From the NCBI RefSeq assembly GCF_036327775.1, contig NZ_CP109598.1, positions 5,034,001 through 5,098,000 of the forward strand: DNA of 64,000 nt. Reading direction: 5' to 3'. The stretch comes from Streptomyces sp. NBC_01498 (GTDB taxonomy: Bacteria; Actinomycetota; Actinomycetes; Streptomycetales; Streptomycetaceae). Shown here piece by piece: positions 1 to 8,076 of this stretch. A program made the position numbers and the translations under genes. Below the pieces are notes generated by a model that was given only the letters and a program-made list of their open reading frames with translations, made no database searches and was not told the origin of the DNA. Position 1 is the stretch's first letter, and the number at the start of each line of letters is the position of its first letter.

Positions 1-1668
1 GCGCAGGACACCGACTCGCCGTTCCTCCGCTCCGACCAGGTCGGCCGCTCCGGGCTGGAACGCACGTACGACAAGTACCTGCGCGGCGACGCGGGCGTCA
101 CCCGCTACGAGGTCGACAACCTCGGCCGGGTCATCGGCCAGGCCAGGAGCGACAAGGCGGAGCCGGGCTCCAACATCGTCACCTCCATCGACGCGCGGGT
201 GCAGGCCGTCGCCGAGTACGAGCTCCACGAGGCGATGAAGGCCGCGCGCAAGGAGCACGACCGCAACACCAACGAGAACTACAAGGCCGACGCGGGCGCG
301 GTCGTCGTGCTGGAGTCCAAGACCGGCCGGGTCGTGTCGATGGCCTCCCAGCCGACGTACGACCCGAACGCCTGGGTCGGCGGCATCTCCGCGAAGGACT
401 ACGCCAAACTCACCAGCAAGAAATCCAACTTCCCGCTGCTGAACCGGGGTATCCAGTCGCAGGCCGCGCCCGGCTCGGTCTTCAAGGTCGTCTCGTCCAC
501 GGCGGCGGTCAAGGCCGGTTACGACTTCAACGGCAGCTACCCGTGCCCGAGTTCGTACTCCATCGGCAGCCAGGTCTTCAAGAACTTCGAGTCCCAGGGC
601 TACGGCAGCATCGACCTCGGCCGCGCACTGGAGGTCTCCTGCGACACCGTCTTCTACGGGCTCGCGCACAAGGAGTGGCAGAAGGACGGCGGCACCAAGC
701 CCAGAAAGGGCGCCAAGGACTGGTTCTACACGACCGCCAAGCAGTTCGGGCTCGCCAAGGAGACCGGCATCGACCTCCCCAACGAGGTCACGGGCCGTAT
801 CCCGGACCGCAAGTGGAAGCAGGCCTTCTGGGAGGCCAACAAGGCCGGCTGGTGCAAGCAGGGCAAGAAGGGCGGCACGTACGTCGAGCAACTGGCGTAC
901 GAGGGCTGCCTCGAAGGCAACCGGATGCGCGCCGGTGACGCGGTCAACTACTCGATCGGCCAGGGCGACACGCTCGTCACCCCGATCCAGATGGCCACGA
1001 TCTACGCGGCGATCGCCAACGGCGGCACCCTGCACGCCCCCACCGTCGGCAAGGCGATCATCAGCCCCGACGGCCGGAGCGTCCAGGAGATCAAGCCGGC
1101 GTCGCAGGCCAAGCTGCCCGTCGACGGCACGCTCCGCGACCAGCTCGACAAGGCCCTGGCGGGCGTCGCGACCACCGGTTCGGCCGCCTGGCGGTTCGGC
1201 GGCTGGCCGCAGGACAAGATCCCGATGCACGCCAAGACCGGTACGGCGGAGGTCTACGGCAAGCAGACGACCTCGTGGTTCGCCTCGTACACCGAGGACT
1301 ACACGATCGTGATGACGATCTCCCAGGGTGGTACGGGCTCCGGGGCCTCCGGTCCCGCCGTCCGCAACATCTACGAGGCGATGTACGGCCTCGACGAGAA
1401 GGGCGGGCAGAACGTGAAGAAGGCTCTGCTGCCCAAGCCGCGCACCGCCCTGCCGAAGATCCAGCCCGACGGCTCGATCGACGCGCCGGAGGTCAAGCCG
1501 TACGTACCGGACAAGACCCCGCTGGACGGCAACGAGATCGCGCCCGCCGGTGACAACAACGGGCCGGTGACGGGGGACCCCGACACCGCGGGGCCGGACC
1601 CGGACGAACAGGGACGGACCTCGGGCGACATCGGACAGCTCGCGGGACCGCCCGCGCGAAGGGACTGA
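1..1668 (+). CDS. mrdA: Penicillin-binding protein 2 (class B transpeptidase), 5' truncated
   Basis: This is a D,D-transpeptidase that cross-links peptidoglycan during lateral-wall growth. The frame is open from base 1, so the N-terminal anchor and part of the dimerisation domain lie upstream of the window. The catalytic motifs are in order: S-x-x-K as SVFK (Ser codon 475-477), S-x-D as SCD (637-645), then KTG (1234-1242) followed by the typical TAEVYGK context. The last ~80 residues are a Pro/Asp/Gly-rich tail that is probably disordered. The gene stops 3 nt before the RodA start, which supports one operon, and mreBCD are expected just upstream by synteny. Family assignment is firm; calling it PBP2/MrdA rests on the RodA neighbour. 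Confidence 0.93.
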   Translation, partial: AQDTDSPFLRSDQVGRSGLERTYDKYLRGDAGVTRYEVDNLGRVIGQARSDKAEPGSNIVTSIDARVQAVAEYELHEAMKAARKEHDRNTNENYKADAGAVVVLESKTGRVVSMASQPTYDPNAWVGGISAKDYAKLTSKKSNFPLLNRGIQSQAAPGSVFKVVSSTAAVKAGYDFNGSYPCPSSYSIGSQVFKNFESQGYGSIDLGRALEVSCDTVFYGLAHKEWQKDGGTKPRKGAKDWFYTTAKQFGLAKETGIDLPNEVTGRIPDRKWKQAFWEANKAGWCKQGKKGGTYVEQLAYEGCLEGNRMRAGDAVNYSIGQGDTLVTPIQMATIYAAIANGGTLHAPTVGKAIISPDGRSVQEIKPASQAKLPVDGTLRDQLDKALAGVATTGSAAWRFGGWPQDKIPMHAKTGTAEVYGKQTTSWFASYTEDYTIVMTISQGGTGSGASGPAVRNIYEAMYGLDEKGGQNVKKALLPKPRTALPKIQPDGSIDAPEVKPYVPDKTPLDGNEIAPAGDNNGPVTGDPDTAGPDPDEQGRTSGDIGQLAGPPARRD

Positions 1669-1671
1669 CAC

Positions 1672-2874
1672 ATGGCCGGCACCGGCGGATTCTCCGTCTC
1701 CGGATACGGTCCCGGCGAGCGCGGGCTGTGGGCGACGCTCGCCGCCCGTGACTCGATGGCGCGGCGGCTGGACTGGCCGCTGATGTTCTCCGCGCTCGCG
1801 CTGTCCGCCGTCGGATCGGTGCTCGTCTGGTCGGCGACCCGCAACCGTACGGACCTCAACCAGGGCGACCCGTACTACTTCTTCTTCCGCCACGTCCTGA
1901 ACACCGGTATCGGGCTGGCCCTGATGATCGGCACCATCTGGCTCGGCCACCGCACCCTGCGCGGCGCGGTGCCCGTGCTCTACGGCATCTCCGTGGTGCT
2001 GGTGCTGCTGGTCCTCACCCCGCTCGGCGCCACCATCAACGGCGCGCACGCCTGGATCGTGCTCGGCGGCGGCTTCACCCTCCAGCCGTCGGAGTTCGTG
2101 AAGATCACCATCATCCTGGGCATGGCGATGATGCTCGCGGCCCGGGTCGACGCGGGCGACCAGGTCCATCCGGACCACCGGACGGTCGCCAAGTCCCTGG
2201 GCCTGGCGGTCATCCCGATCGTGATCGTCATGATGATGCCGGACCTCGGCTCGGTGATGGTCATGGCGATGATCGTGCTCGGCGTGCTGCTGGCCTCCGG
2301 GGCGTCCAACCGGTGGATCTTCGGGCTGATCGGCACCGGGATCGCGGGCGCCGTCGCGGTCGCCGCGCTCGGTGTGCTCGACGAGTACCAGATCAACCGC
2401 TTCGCCGCCTTCGCCAACCCGGAGCTGGACCCGGCGGGCGTCGGCTACAACACCAACCAGGCTCGGATCGCCATCGGTTCGGGCGGACTGACCGGCACCG
2501 GACTCTTCAAGGGCTCCCAGACCACCGGCCAGTTCGTGCCCGAGCAGCAGACCGACTTCGTCTTCACCGTGGCGGGCGAGGAACTGGGCTTCCTCGGCGC
2601 CGGGCTGATCCTGGTGCTGCTCGGCGTGGTGCTGTGGCGGGCGTGCCGGATCGCCCGGGAGACGACCGAGCTGTACGGGACGATCGTGGCGGCCGGGATC
2701 ATCGCCTGGTTCGCGTTCCAGTCCTTCGAGAACGTCGGGATGACGCTGGGCATCATGCCGGTGGCGGGGCTGCCGCTGCCGTTCGTGTCGTACGGAGGCA
2801 CGTCGATGTTCGCGGTGTGGATCGCGGTCGGCCTGCTCCAGTCGATCAGGGTCCAGCGGCCGATAACGGCGTGA
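1672..2874 (+). CDS. rodA: RodA/FtsW/SpoVE-family peptidoglycan glycosyltransferase
   Basis: This 400-residue polytopic membrane protein belongs to the SEDS family, which polymerises lipid II into glycan strands alongside a class B PBP. About ten hydrophobic segments alternate with short loops. The C-terminal part carries the family's conserved region, with 'VPEQQTDFVF' followed by 'EELGF' and a final 'PFVSYGGTS' block. It starts 3 nt after the PBP2 stop, the usual mrdA-rodA pairing, so RodA rather than FtsW is the better name. Start ATG 1672 is preferred because it is nearly coupled to the preceding stop. No anomaly seen. Confidence 0.95.
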   Translation: MAGTGGFSVSGYGPGERGLWATLAARDSMARRLDWPLMFSALALSAVGSVLVWSATRNRTDLNQGDPYYFFFRHVLNTGIGLALMIGTIWLGHRTLRGAVPVLYGISVVLVLLVLTPLGATINGAHAWIVLGGGFTLQPSEFVKITIILGMAMMLAARVDAGDQVHPDHRTVAKSLGLAVIPIVIVMMMPDLGSVMVMAMIVLGVLLASGASNRWIFGLIGTGIAGAVAVAALGVLDEYQINRFAAFANPELDPAGVGYNTNQARIAIGSGGLTGTGLFKGSQTTGQFVPEQQTDFVFTVAGEELGFLGAGLILVLLGVVLWRACRIARETTELYGTIVAAGIIAWFAFQSFENVGMTLGIMPVAGLPLPFVSYGGTSMFAVWIAVGLLQSIRVQRPITA

Positions 2875-2925
2875 TCCGCCGGACAGGACCTGTCGCGGGA
2901 GTCGCCGTCCGGCGGCCCCCGCGAT

Positions 2926-2941
2926 TACCTTTGTACAGATG
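2926..2941 (+). promoter_or_regulatory. Predicted leaderless promoter of the CYTH-CHAD gene
   Basis: A -10-like hexamer TACCTT (2926-2931) ends 7 nt before the ATG at 2939, so the transcript would begin at or next to the start codon. No Shine-Dalgarno sequence lies in between. No convincing -35 is visible. Confidence 0.5.
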
Positions 2942-4564
2942 GCTGAGACACAGCGAGAGATCGAACGCAAGTACGAACTCACGGGGCCGGCGGACGGCGG
3001 AGCCGTACCGGACGGGCCATCCGCCCTGCCGGACCTCACCCGGGCCGCCGGCGTCACGGCCGTCAGCCCGCGGGGCGTCACCGAACTCGACGCCGTCTAC
3101 TACGACACCCCCGACCAGCGACTGACCACCGGCCGCCTCACCCTGCGCCGCCGGACCGGCGGCGGTGACGAGGGCTGGCACCTGAAATTCCCCGTCGGCG
3201 GCGACGCCCGCGACGAGATCCACGCCCCGCTCTCCGACACCCTCCCCGACGAACTCGCCGCGCTGGTGCGCTCCCGGGTCCGGGGCGCCTCGCTCCTGCC
3301 CGTCGTACGGCTGCGCACCGCACGAGACATCAGCCTGCTGACCGACGCGTCCGGGCGGACCCTCGCCGAGGTGGCCGTGGACACCGTCCACGCCGAACGC
3401 CTCCCCGCCGGCACCGGCAGCGCCCGCTGGTCCGAGATCGAGGTCGAACTGGCCGACGGCGGCGACCCGGCACTCCTGGACGCCGTCGAGAAGGTGCTCC
3501 GCAAGGCGGGCGTACGCCGGTCGGCCTCCCCGTCCAAACTCGCCAGGGCCCTCGCCGAGACCGCGCCCGCCGAGGACGCGCCGCGCGGAAAGAGGGCCGC
3601 CGGCGCGCCGCGCGGAAGGAGCACCGGCACCAAGACCGGGAAGAAAAGGCGCGCGAGCACTGACGGCGGCGCGCCGGTCACCGCCGGTGACCACGTCCTG
3701 GCCTATCTGCGCGAACAGGCCGACGCGATCCTCTCGTACGACCCCGCCGTCCGCCGCGACCTGCCCGACTCCGTCCACCAGCTGCGGGTCGCCACCCGCC
3801 GGATGCGCTCCGCCTTCCGCTCGTACCAGAAGGTGCTCGACCGCGACGCCACCCGCCCCATCGGCGCCGAACTGAAGTGGCTTGCCGGCGAACTGGGCGT
3901 CGACCGCGACCAGGAAGTCCTCGCCGAACGGCTCACCGCACGCGTCGACGCCCACGACACCACCCTCCTGCTCGGCCCGGTGCACGCCCGGCTCCGGATC
4001 TGGGCCGCCGACGGCCGCACCGACGCGCGCGCCCGGACCCTCGCCGTCCTCGACAGCGCCCGCTATCTGCGCCTGCTCGACTCGATCGAGACCCTCCTCG
4101 CCGACCCGCCGCTGCTCCCCGCGCGGGCCCGGAAGAAGCCGGGCAGGGTGCTGCCCCGGGCCGTCGTCAAGGACTACCGGCGCCTCGCCGGACGCGTCGA
4201 GCACGCGCTGGCGCTCACCCCCGGGGAGGAGCGCGACCTGGCGCTGCACGATGCCCGCAAGGCCGCCAAACGCGCCCGCTACGCCGCCGACGCGGCCAGG
4301 CCGGCGCTCGGTGGGCCCGCCAAGCGCTTCGCGAAGCGGATGAAGGCCGTCCAGAGCGTGCTCGGCGACCACCAGGACAGCGTCGTCGCCCGGGACTCCC
4401 TGCGCGACCTCGCCATCCAGGCGCACGCGGCCGGTGAGTCCGCGTTCATCTGGGGGCTGCTGTACGGCGAGGAGGAGATGCGGGCGGCGGACCGGGAGCG
4501 CGAACTGCCGCGCGTCTGGCGCCGGTCGGCGCGACGGAAACTCCGTACGGCACTGACGGCCTGA
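2939..4564 (+). CDS. CYTH and CHAD domain-containing protein
   Basis: The protein has 541 residues. The N-terminal CYTH (triphosphate tunnel metalloenzyme) domain covers about residues 1-210 and opens with the diagnostic E-x-E-x-K motif (E7, E9, K11), plus many charged residues typical of the tunnel. A basic Lys/Arg-rich linker (about 215-245) follows. The CHAD domain (about 250-535) is helical and rich in conserved His/Arg, for example 'VHQLRVATRRMRSAFRSY'. CYTH domains hydrolyse or bind inorganic or nucleoside triphosphates, and CHAD domains bind polyphosphate, so a role in polyphosphate or triphosphate metabolism is inferred; the substrate cannot be read from sequence. The transcript looks leaderless. 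Confidence 0.9.
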   Translation: MAETQREIERKYELTGPADGGAVPDGPSALPDLTRAAGVTAVSPRGVTELDAVYYDTPDQRLTTGRLTLRRRTGGGDEGWHLKFPVGGDARDEIHAPLSDTLPDELAALVRSRVRGASLLPVVRLRTARDISLLTDASGRTLAEVAVDTVHAERLPAGTGSARWSEIEVELADGGDPALLDAVEKVLRKAGVRRSASPSKLARALAETAPAEDAPRGKRAAGAPRGRSTGTKTGKKRRASTDGGAPVTAGDHVLAYLREQADAILSYDPAVRRDLPDSVHQLRVATRRMRSAFRSYQKVLDRDATRPIGAELKWLAGELGVDRDQEVLAERLTARVDAHDTTLLLGPVHARLRIWAADGRTDARARTLAVLDSARYLRLLDSIETLLADPPLLPARARKKPGRVLPRAVVKDYRRLAGRVEHALALTPGEERDLALHDARKAAKRARYAADAARPALGGPAKRFAKRMKAVQSVLGDHQDSVVARDSLRDLAIQAHAAGESAFIWGLLYGEEEMRAADRERELPRVWRRSARRKLRTALTA

Positions 4565-4575
4565 CCACGGCGGCC

Positions 4576-4595
4576 CCCGGCCCCTCGGGGCCGGG
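4576..4595 (+). terminator. Possible terminator after the CYTH-CHAD gene
   Basis: A 9-bp GC-only inverted repeat with a minimal loop, 12 nt after the stop codon. There is no U tract, so confidence is modest. Confidence 0.4.
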
Positions 4596-4683
4596 CAGGC
4601 GTCCGGGCGGCGAGGGCCGGGTGGCGGCCGGGGTAGCCTGGATGGTCACCCCGTCACTCCGTCAGCCCACGAAAGTCGCCGTG

Positions 4684-6612
4684 ATGTCTGCTGTTGAATC
4701 GGTCTTCCCACAGCTCGAAGCTCTGCTCCCGCATGTGCAGAAGCCGATCCAATACGTCGGTGGTGAGCTCAACTCCACCGTCAAGGACTGGGACGCGTGC
4801 GACGTCCGCTGGGCGCTGATGTACCCGGACGCGTACGAGGTCGGCCTGCCCAACCAGGGCGTCATGATCCTCTACGAGGTGCTCAACGAGCGCGAGGGCG
4901 TCCTCGCGGAGCGCACGTACAGCGTCTGGCCCGACCTCGAAGCGCTGATGCGTGAGCACCAGGTCCCGCAGTTCACGGTCGACGCGCACCGCCCCGTCTC
5001 CGCCTTCGACGTCTTCGGGCTCTCCTTCTCCACCGAACTCGGCTACACCAACATGCTCGCCGCGCTCGACCTGGCCGGGATTCCGCTCGACGCGGCGGAC
5101 CGCACCGTCGATCACCCGATCGTGCTGGCGGGCGGCCACGCCGCGTTCAACCCCGAGCCGATCGCGAGCTTCATCGACTGCGCCGTCATCGGCGACGGCG
5201 AGCAGGCCGTCCTCCAGATCACCGACATCGTCCGGGCCTGGAAGGCGGAGGGCCGCCCCGGTGGCCGCGAGGAGCTGCTGCTGCGGCTCGCGAAGACCGG
5301 CGGGGTGTACGTCCCCGGCTTCTACGACGTCGAGTACCTGCCGGACGGCCGGATCGCCCGTACCGTCCCCAACCGCTCCGGCGTCCCCTGGCGGGTCTCC
5401 AAGCACACCGTCATGGACCTGGACGAGTGGCCGTACCCGAAGCAGCCGCTGGTCCCGCTCGCCGAGACCGTCCACGAACGGATGTCCGTGGAGATCTTCC
5501 GCGGCTGCACCCGGGGCTGCCGCTTCTGCCAGGCGGGCATGATCACCCGGCCCGTCCGGGAGCGCAGCATCACCGGCATCGGCGAGATGGTCGACAAGGG
5601 CCTGAAGGCCACCGGCTTCGAGGAGGTCGGCCTGCTGTCGCTGTCCTCCGCTGACCACAGCGAGATCGCCGACGTCGCCAAGGGCCTCGCCGACCGGTAC
5701 GAGGCGGACAAGATCGGCCTGTCCCTCCCGTCCACCCGCGTCGACGCCTTCAACGTCGACCTCGCCAACGAACTCACCCGCAACGGCCGCCGCTCCGGCC
5801 TCACCTTCGCCCCCGAGGGCGGCTCCGAGCGGATGCGCAAGGTCATCAACAAGATGGTCTCGGAGGAGGACCTGATCCGTACGGTCTCCACCGCGTACGG
5901 CAACGGCTGGCGCCAGGTGAAGCTCTACTTCATGTGCGGGCTGCCGACGGAGACCGACGAGGACGTCCTCCAGATCGGCGACATGGCGGTCAACGTCATC
6001 GCCGAGGGCCGCCGGGTCTCGGGCCAGAACGACATCCGCTGCACCGTCTCCATCGGCGGATTCGTCCCCAAGCCGCACACCCCCTTCCAGTGGGCGCCGC
6101 AGCTGGGCGTCGAGGAGACAGACGCGCGGCTGCTGAAGCTCCGCGACAAGATCCGCGGCGACAAGAAGTACGGCCGCTCCATCGGCTTCCGCTACCACGA
6201 CGGCAAGCCCGGCATCGTGGAGGGCCTCCTCTCGCGCGGCGACCGCCGGGTGGGCGCGGTGATCCGCGCGGTGTACGAGGACGGCGGCCGGTTCGACGGC
6301 TGGCGCGAGCACTTCAGTTACGACCGCTGGATGACCGCCGCCGCGAAGACGCTCCCCGAGGCCGGCCTGGACGTCGACTGGTACACCACCCGCGAGCGCA
6401 CCTACGAGGAGGTCCTGCCCTGGGACCACCTGGACTCCGGTCTCGACAAGGACTGGCTCTGGGAGGACTGGCAGGACGCGCTGGACGAGACCGAGGTCGA
6501 GGACTGCCGCTGGACGCCGTGCTTCGACTGCGGGGTGTGCCCGCAGCTCGACCTCGACATCCAGATCGGCCCGACGGGCAAGAAGCTGCTGCCGCTGACG
6601 GTCGTGAAGTAG
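4684..6612 (+). CDS. TIGR03960-type B12-binding domain radical SAM protein
   Basis: From ATG 4684 the protein has 642 residues; a 63-nt longer reading from 4621 lacks typical family sequence. A cobalamin-binding-like region fills roughly residues 30-240. The radical SAM cluster motif is C275-x3-C279-x2-C282 in 'RGCTRGCRFCQAG'. A cysteine-rich C-terminus ('CRWTPCFDCGVCPQ') could hold another cluster. This is the actinobacterial partner of the DUF2344 protein encoded ~400 nt downstream; in some bacteria the two are one polypeptide. The reaction is unknown; RNA or small-molecule modification is only a guess. A -10-like TAGCCT lies at 4634-4639, giving a short leader. Confidence 0.88.
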   Translation: MSAVESVFPQLEALLPHVQKPIQYVGGELNSTVKDWDACDVRWALMYPDAYEVGLPNQGVMILYEVLNEREGVLAERTYSVWPDLEALMREHQVPQFTVDAHRPVSAFDVFGLSFSTELGYTNMLAALDLAGIPLDAADRTVDHPIVLAGGHAAFNPEPIASFIDCAVIGDGEQAVLQITDIVRAWKAEGRPGGREELLLRLAKTGGVYVPGFYDVEYLPDGRIARTVPNRSGVPWRVSKHTVMDLDEWPYPKQPLVPLAETVHERMSVEIFRGCTRGCRFCQAGMITRPVRERSITGIGEMVDKGLKATGFEEVGLLSLSSADHSEIADVAKGLADRYEADKIGLSLPSTRVDAFNVDLANELTRNGRRSGLTFAPEGGSERMRKVINKMVSEEDLIRTVSTAYGNGWRQVKLYFMCGLPTETDEDVLQIGDMAVNVIAEGRRVSGQNDIRCTVSIGGFVPKPHTPFQWAPQLGVEETDARLLKLRDKIRGDKKYGRSIGFRYHDGKPGIVEGLLSRGDRRVGAVIRAVYEDGGRFDGWREHFSYDRWMTAAAKTLPEAGLDVDWYTTRERTYEEVLPWDHLDSGLDKDWLWEDWQDALDETEVEDCRWTPCFDCGVCPQLDLDIQIGPTGKKLLPLTVVK

Positions 6613-6631
6613 CGCACGTGAAGTAGCGCAC
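6604..6631 (+). repeat. 14-bp perfect tandem duplication across a stop codon
   Basis: The sequence GTGAAGTAGCGCAC occurs twice head to tail (6604-6617 and 6618-6631). The first copy contains the last codons and the TAG stop of the radical SAM gene, so the end of the gene is duplicated in its 3' UTR. Confidence 0.9.
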
Positions 6632-7014
6632 GACGCGAGGGCGCGAGGGACGCGGGGGCCACGGCGGAGGCGGGACCGGTCGCACGCGGTGTTCCGGGCC
6701 CGGCGGCCCGGACGTGGAATACGTCCCGGCGGCGGGGAGTGCGCCGCCGTCCGGCGGGGAAGCAGTCCGGCAGATCCGCCGGGACGCCCGGTGTGCCCCC
6801 GGCCGGGAGCTCCCCCCCGGCCGAGCCTGTGAAGGGTCCGGTCGGCCGGGCGCGTACGCTGGGTAGTACAACGACCGTCCCCGGCGTGGTACCCGCACCC
6901 GAGATCTCCCCGCGCGAGCGGGTGTGAGCCGGGTTTCCGGGGCCGACCGCCCGGTCGGCCGCGCGTTTGAGGGTGTGCGCCACCGCGCGCACCCCGCACC
7001 GAGGAGAAGAACCA
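6632..7014 (+). promoter_or_regulatory. Intergenic region before the DUF2344 gene
   Basis: About 380 nt without a convincing gene. It holds a hairpin at 6693-6712 (7-bp stem, TCCGGGC/GCCCGGA), a possible terminator for the upstream gene. A -10-like TACGCT at 6855-6860 could start the downstream transcript with a ~150-nt leader. A strong Shine-Dalgarno GAGGAG sits at 7001-7006. Confidence 0.4.
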
Positions 7015-7839
7015 CTGGGCAAGCGACAGCCCGAAGGCCCCCCGCCCGCGCCGGCGGTGCAGCGCATCCGATTGCGTTACACCAAGCGTGGCCGCCTCCG
7101 GTTCACCAGTCACCGCGACTTCCAGCGCGCCTTCGAGCGCGCGTTGCGCCGGGCCGACGTCCCCATGGCGTACTCGGCGGGCTTCACCCCGCACCCCAAG
7201 GTGAGCTACGCCAATGCCGCACCCACCGGCACGGGCAGCGAGGCCGAGTATCTGGAGATCGCCCTCGTGACGGCGCGCGACCCCCACACCCTGCGCGAAC
7301 TGCTGGACGAGTCGCTGCCCACCGGGCTCGACATCATCGACGCCGTCGAGGCCCGCACCTCGGGCCTCGCCGACCGGCTCACCGCCTCCGAGTGGGAGCT
7401 GCGGCTCGACGGGGTGGAGCACGAAGCGGCCGAACGGGCCGTGACCGCGTTCCTCGCCGCCGAGGTGGTGGAGGTGGAGCGCCGCGCGAAGAACGGGATG
7501 CGTACGTTCGACGCGCGGGAAGCCGTCGTGGAGCTGCGGGTGCTTCCTCCCGAGGCCGATAGGCCCCGGGGCGGGCCCTGTGCGATACTGCGGCTGGTTG
7601 TACGGCACGTGACACCCGCCGTGCGACCCGACGACGTCCTTTCCGGTCTCCGAGCTGTGGCCGACCTGGCGCCGCCGGTCCCCGCAGCGGTGACCAGGCT
7701 GGCGCAGGGGCTCTTCGACGAGGAGTCCGGAACGGTGACCGACCCGCTCGCGCCCGACCGCGAGGCAGTCACGGCAGCGCCTTCCACGGCCGCCGGACCC
7801 GCCGCCGCGAAGACGCCGGAAGGTGCGGTCCCCGCGTAG
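7015..7839 (+). CDS. TIGR03936 / DUF2344 radical SAM-associated protein, probable CTG start
   Basis: With a start at 7015 the product is 274 residues beginning 'GKRQPEGPPPAPAVQRIRLR'. The conserved core 'LRFTSHRDFQRAFERALRRA' and 'SAGFTPHPKVSYANA' identifies the DUF2344 family, the functional partner of the upstream radical SAM protein. Position 7015 is CTG, 8 nt after a perfect GAGGAG, while the only upstream in-frame standard start is a TTG at 6967 with no ribosome binding site. CTG initiation is therefore inferred. The last ~45 residues are low-complexity Ala/Pro-rich. The gene sits 237 nt before rne and may be co-transcribed with it. Confidence 0.82.
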   Translation: MGKRQPEGPPPAPAVQRIRLRYTKRGRLRFTSHRDFQRAFERALRRADVPMAYSAGFTPHPKVSYANAAPTGTGSEAEYLEIALVTARDPHTLRELLDESLPTGLDIIDAVEARTSGLADRLTASEWELRLDGVEHEAAERAVTAFLAAEVVEVERRAKNGMRTFDAREAVVELRVLPPEADRPRGGPCAILRLVVRHVTPAVRPDDVLSGLRAVADLAPPVPAAVTRLAQGLFDEESGTVTDPLAPDREAVTAAPSTAAGPAAAKTPEGAVPA

Positions 7840-7919
7840 GGACGGTTGTTGTAGCGCGGTCCTGGACTCGGGAGCCACCTGGGTCGGACGGCGTGCTGAC
7901 CACGAAGACTTTCGCCAGG

Positions 7920-7944
7920 CCGTACGGACAACGCGTCCGTACGG
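7920..7944 (+). promoter_or_regulatory. Hairpin in the rne 5' leader
   Basis: A perfect 10-bp inverted repeat (CCGTACGGAC/GTCCGTACGG) with a 5-nt loop lies about 130 nt before the RNase E start. RNase E genes in other bacteria autoregulate through a structured 5' UTR, so a similar role is possible, but it could also be an attenuator. Confidence 0.4.
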
Positions 7945-8076
7945 AACCGGCGACCCAGACATAACAGCTCCTGTGCGGCGCCCGCGCCCCGGACGGCGGC
8001 ACCGCGCCTCAGCGCGGGCCGCGGCCGGACCGGATCAAGGCGCGGCGCCCGGGAGCGTGACGGGAGAACCGCCCGC

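Noticed and set aside
4654..7962. About 1100-codon open frame antisense to the radical SAM genes
   Set aside because: It covers two well-supported sense genes and their intergenic region and has Val/Leu/Gly/Arg-biased sequence without domain motifs.
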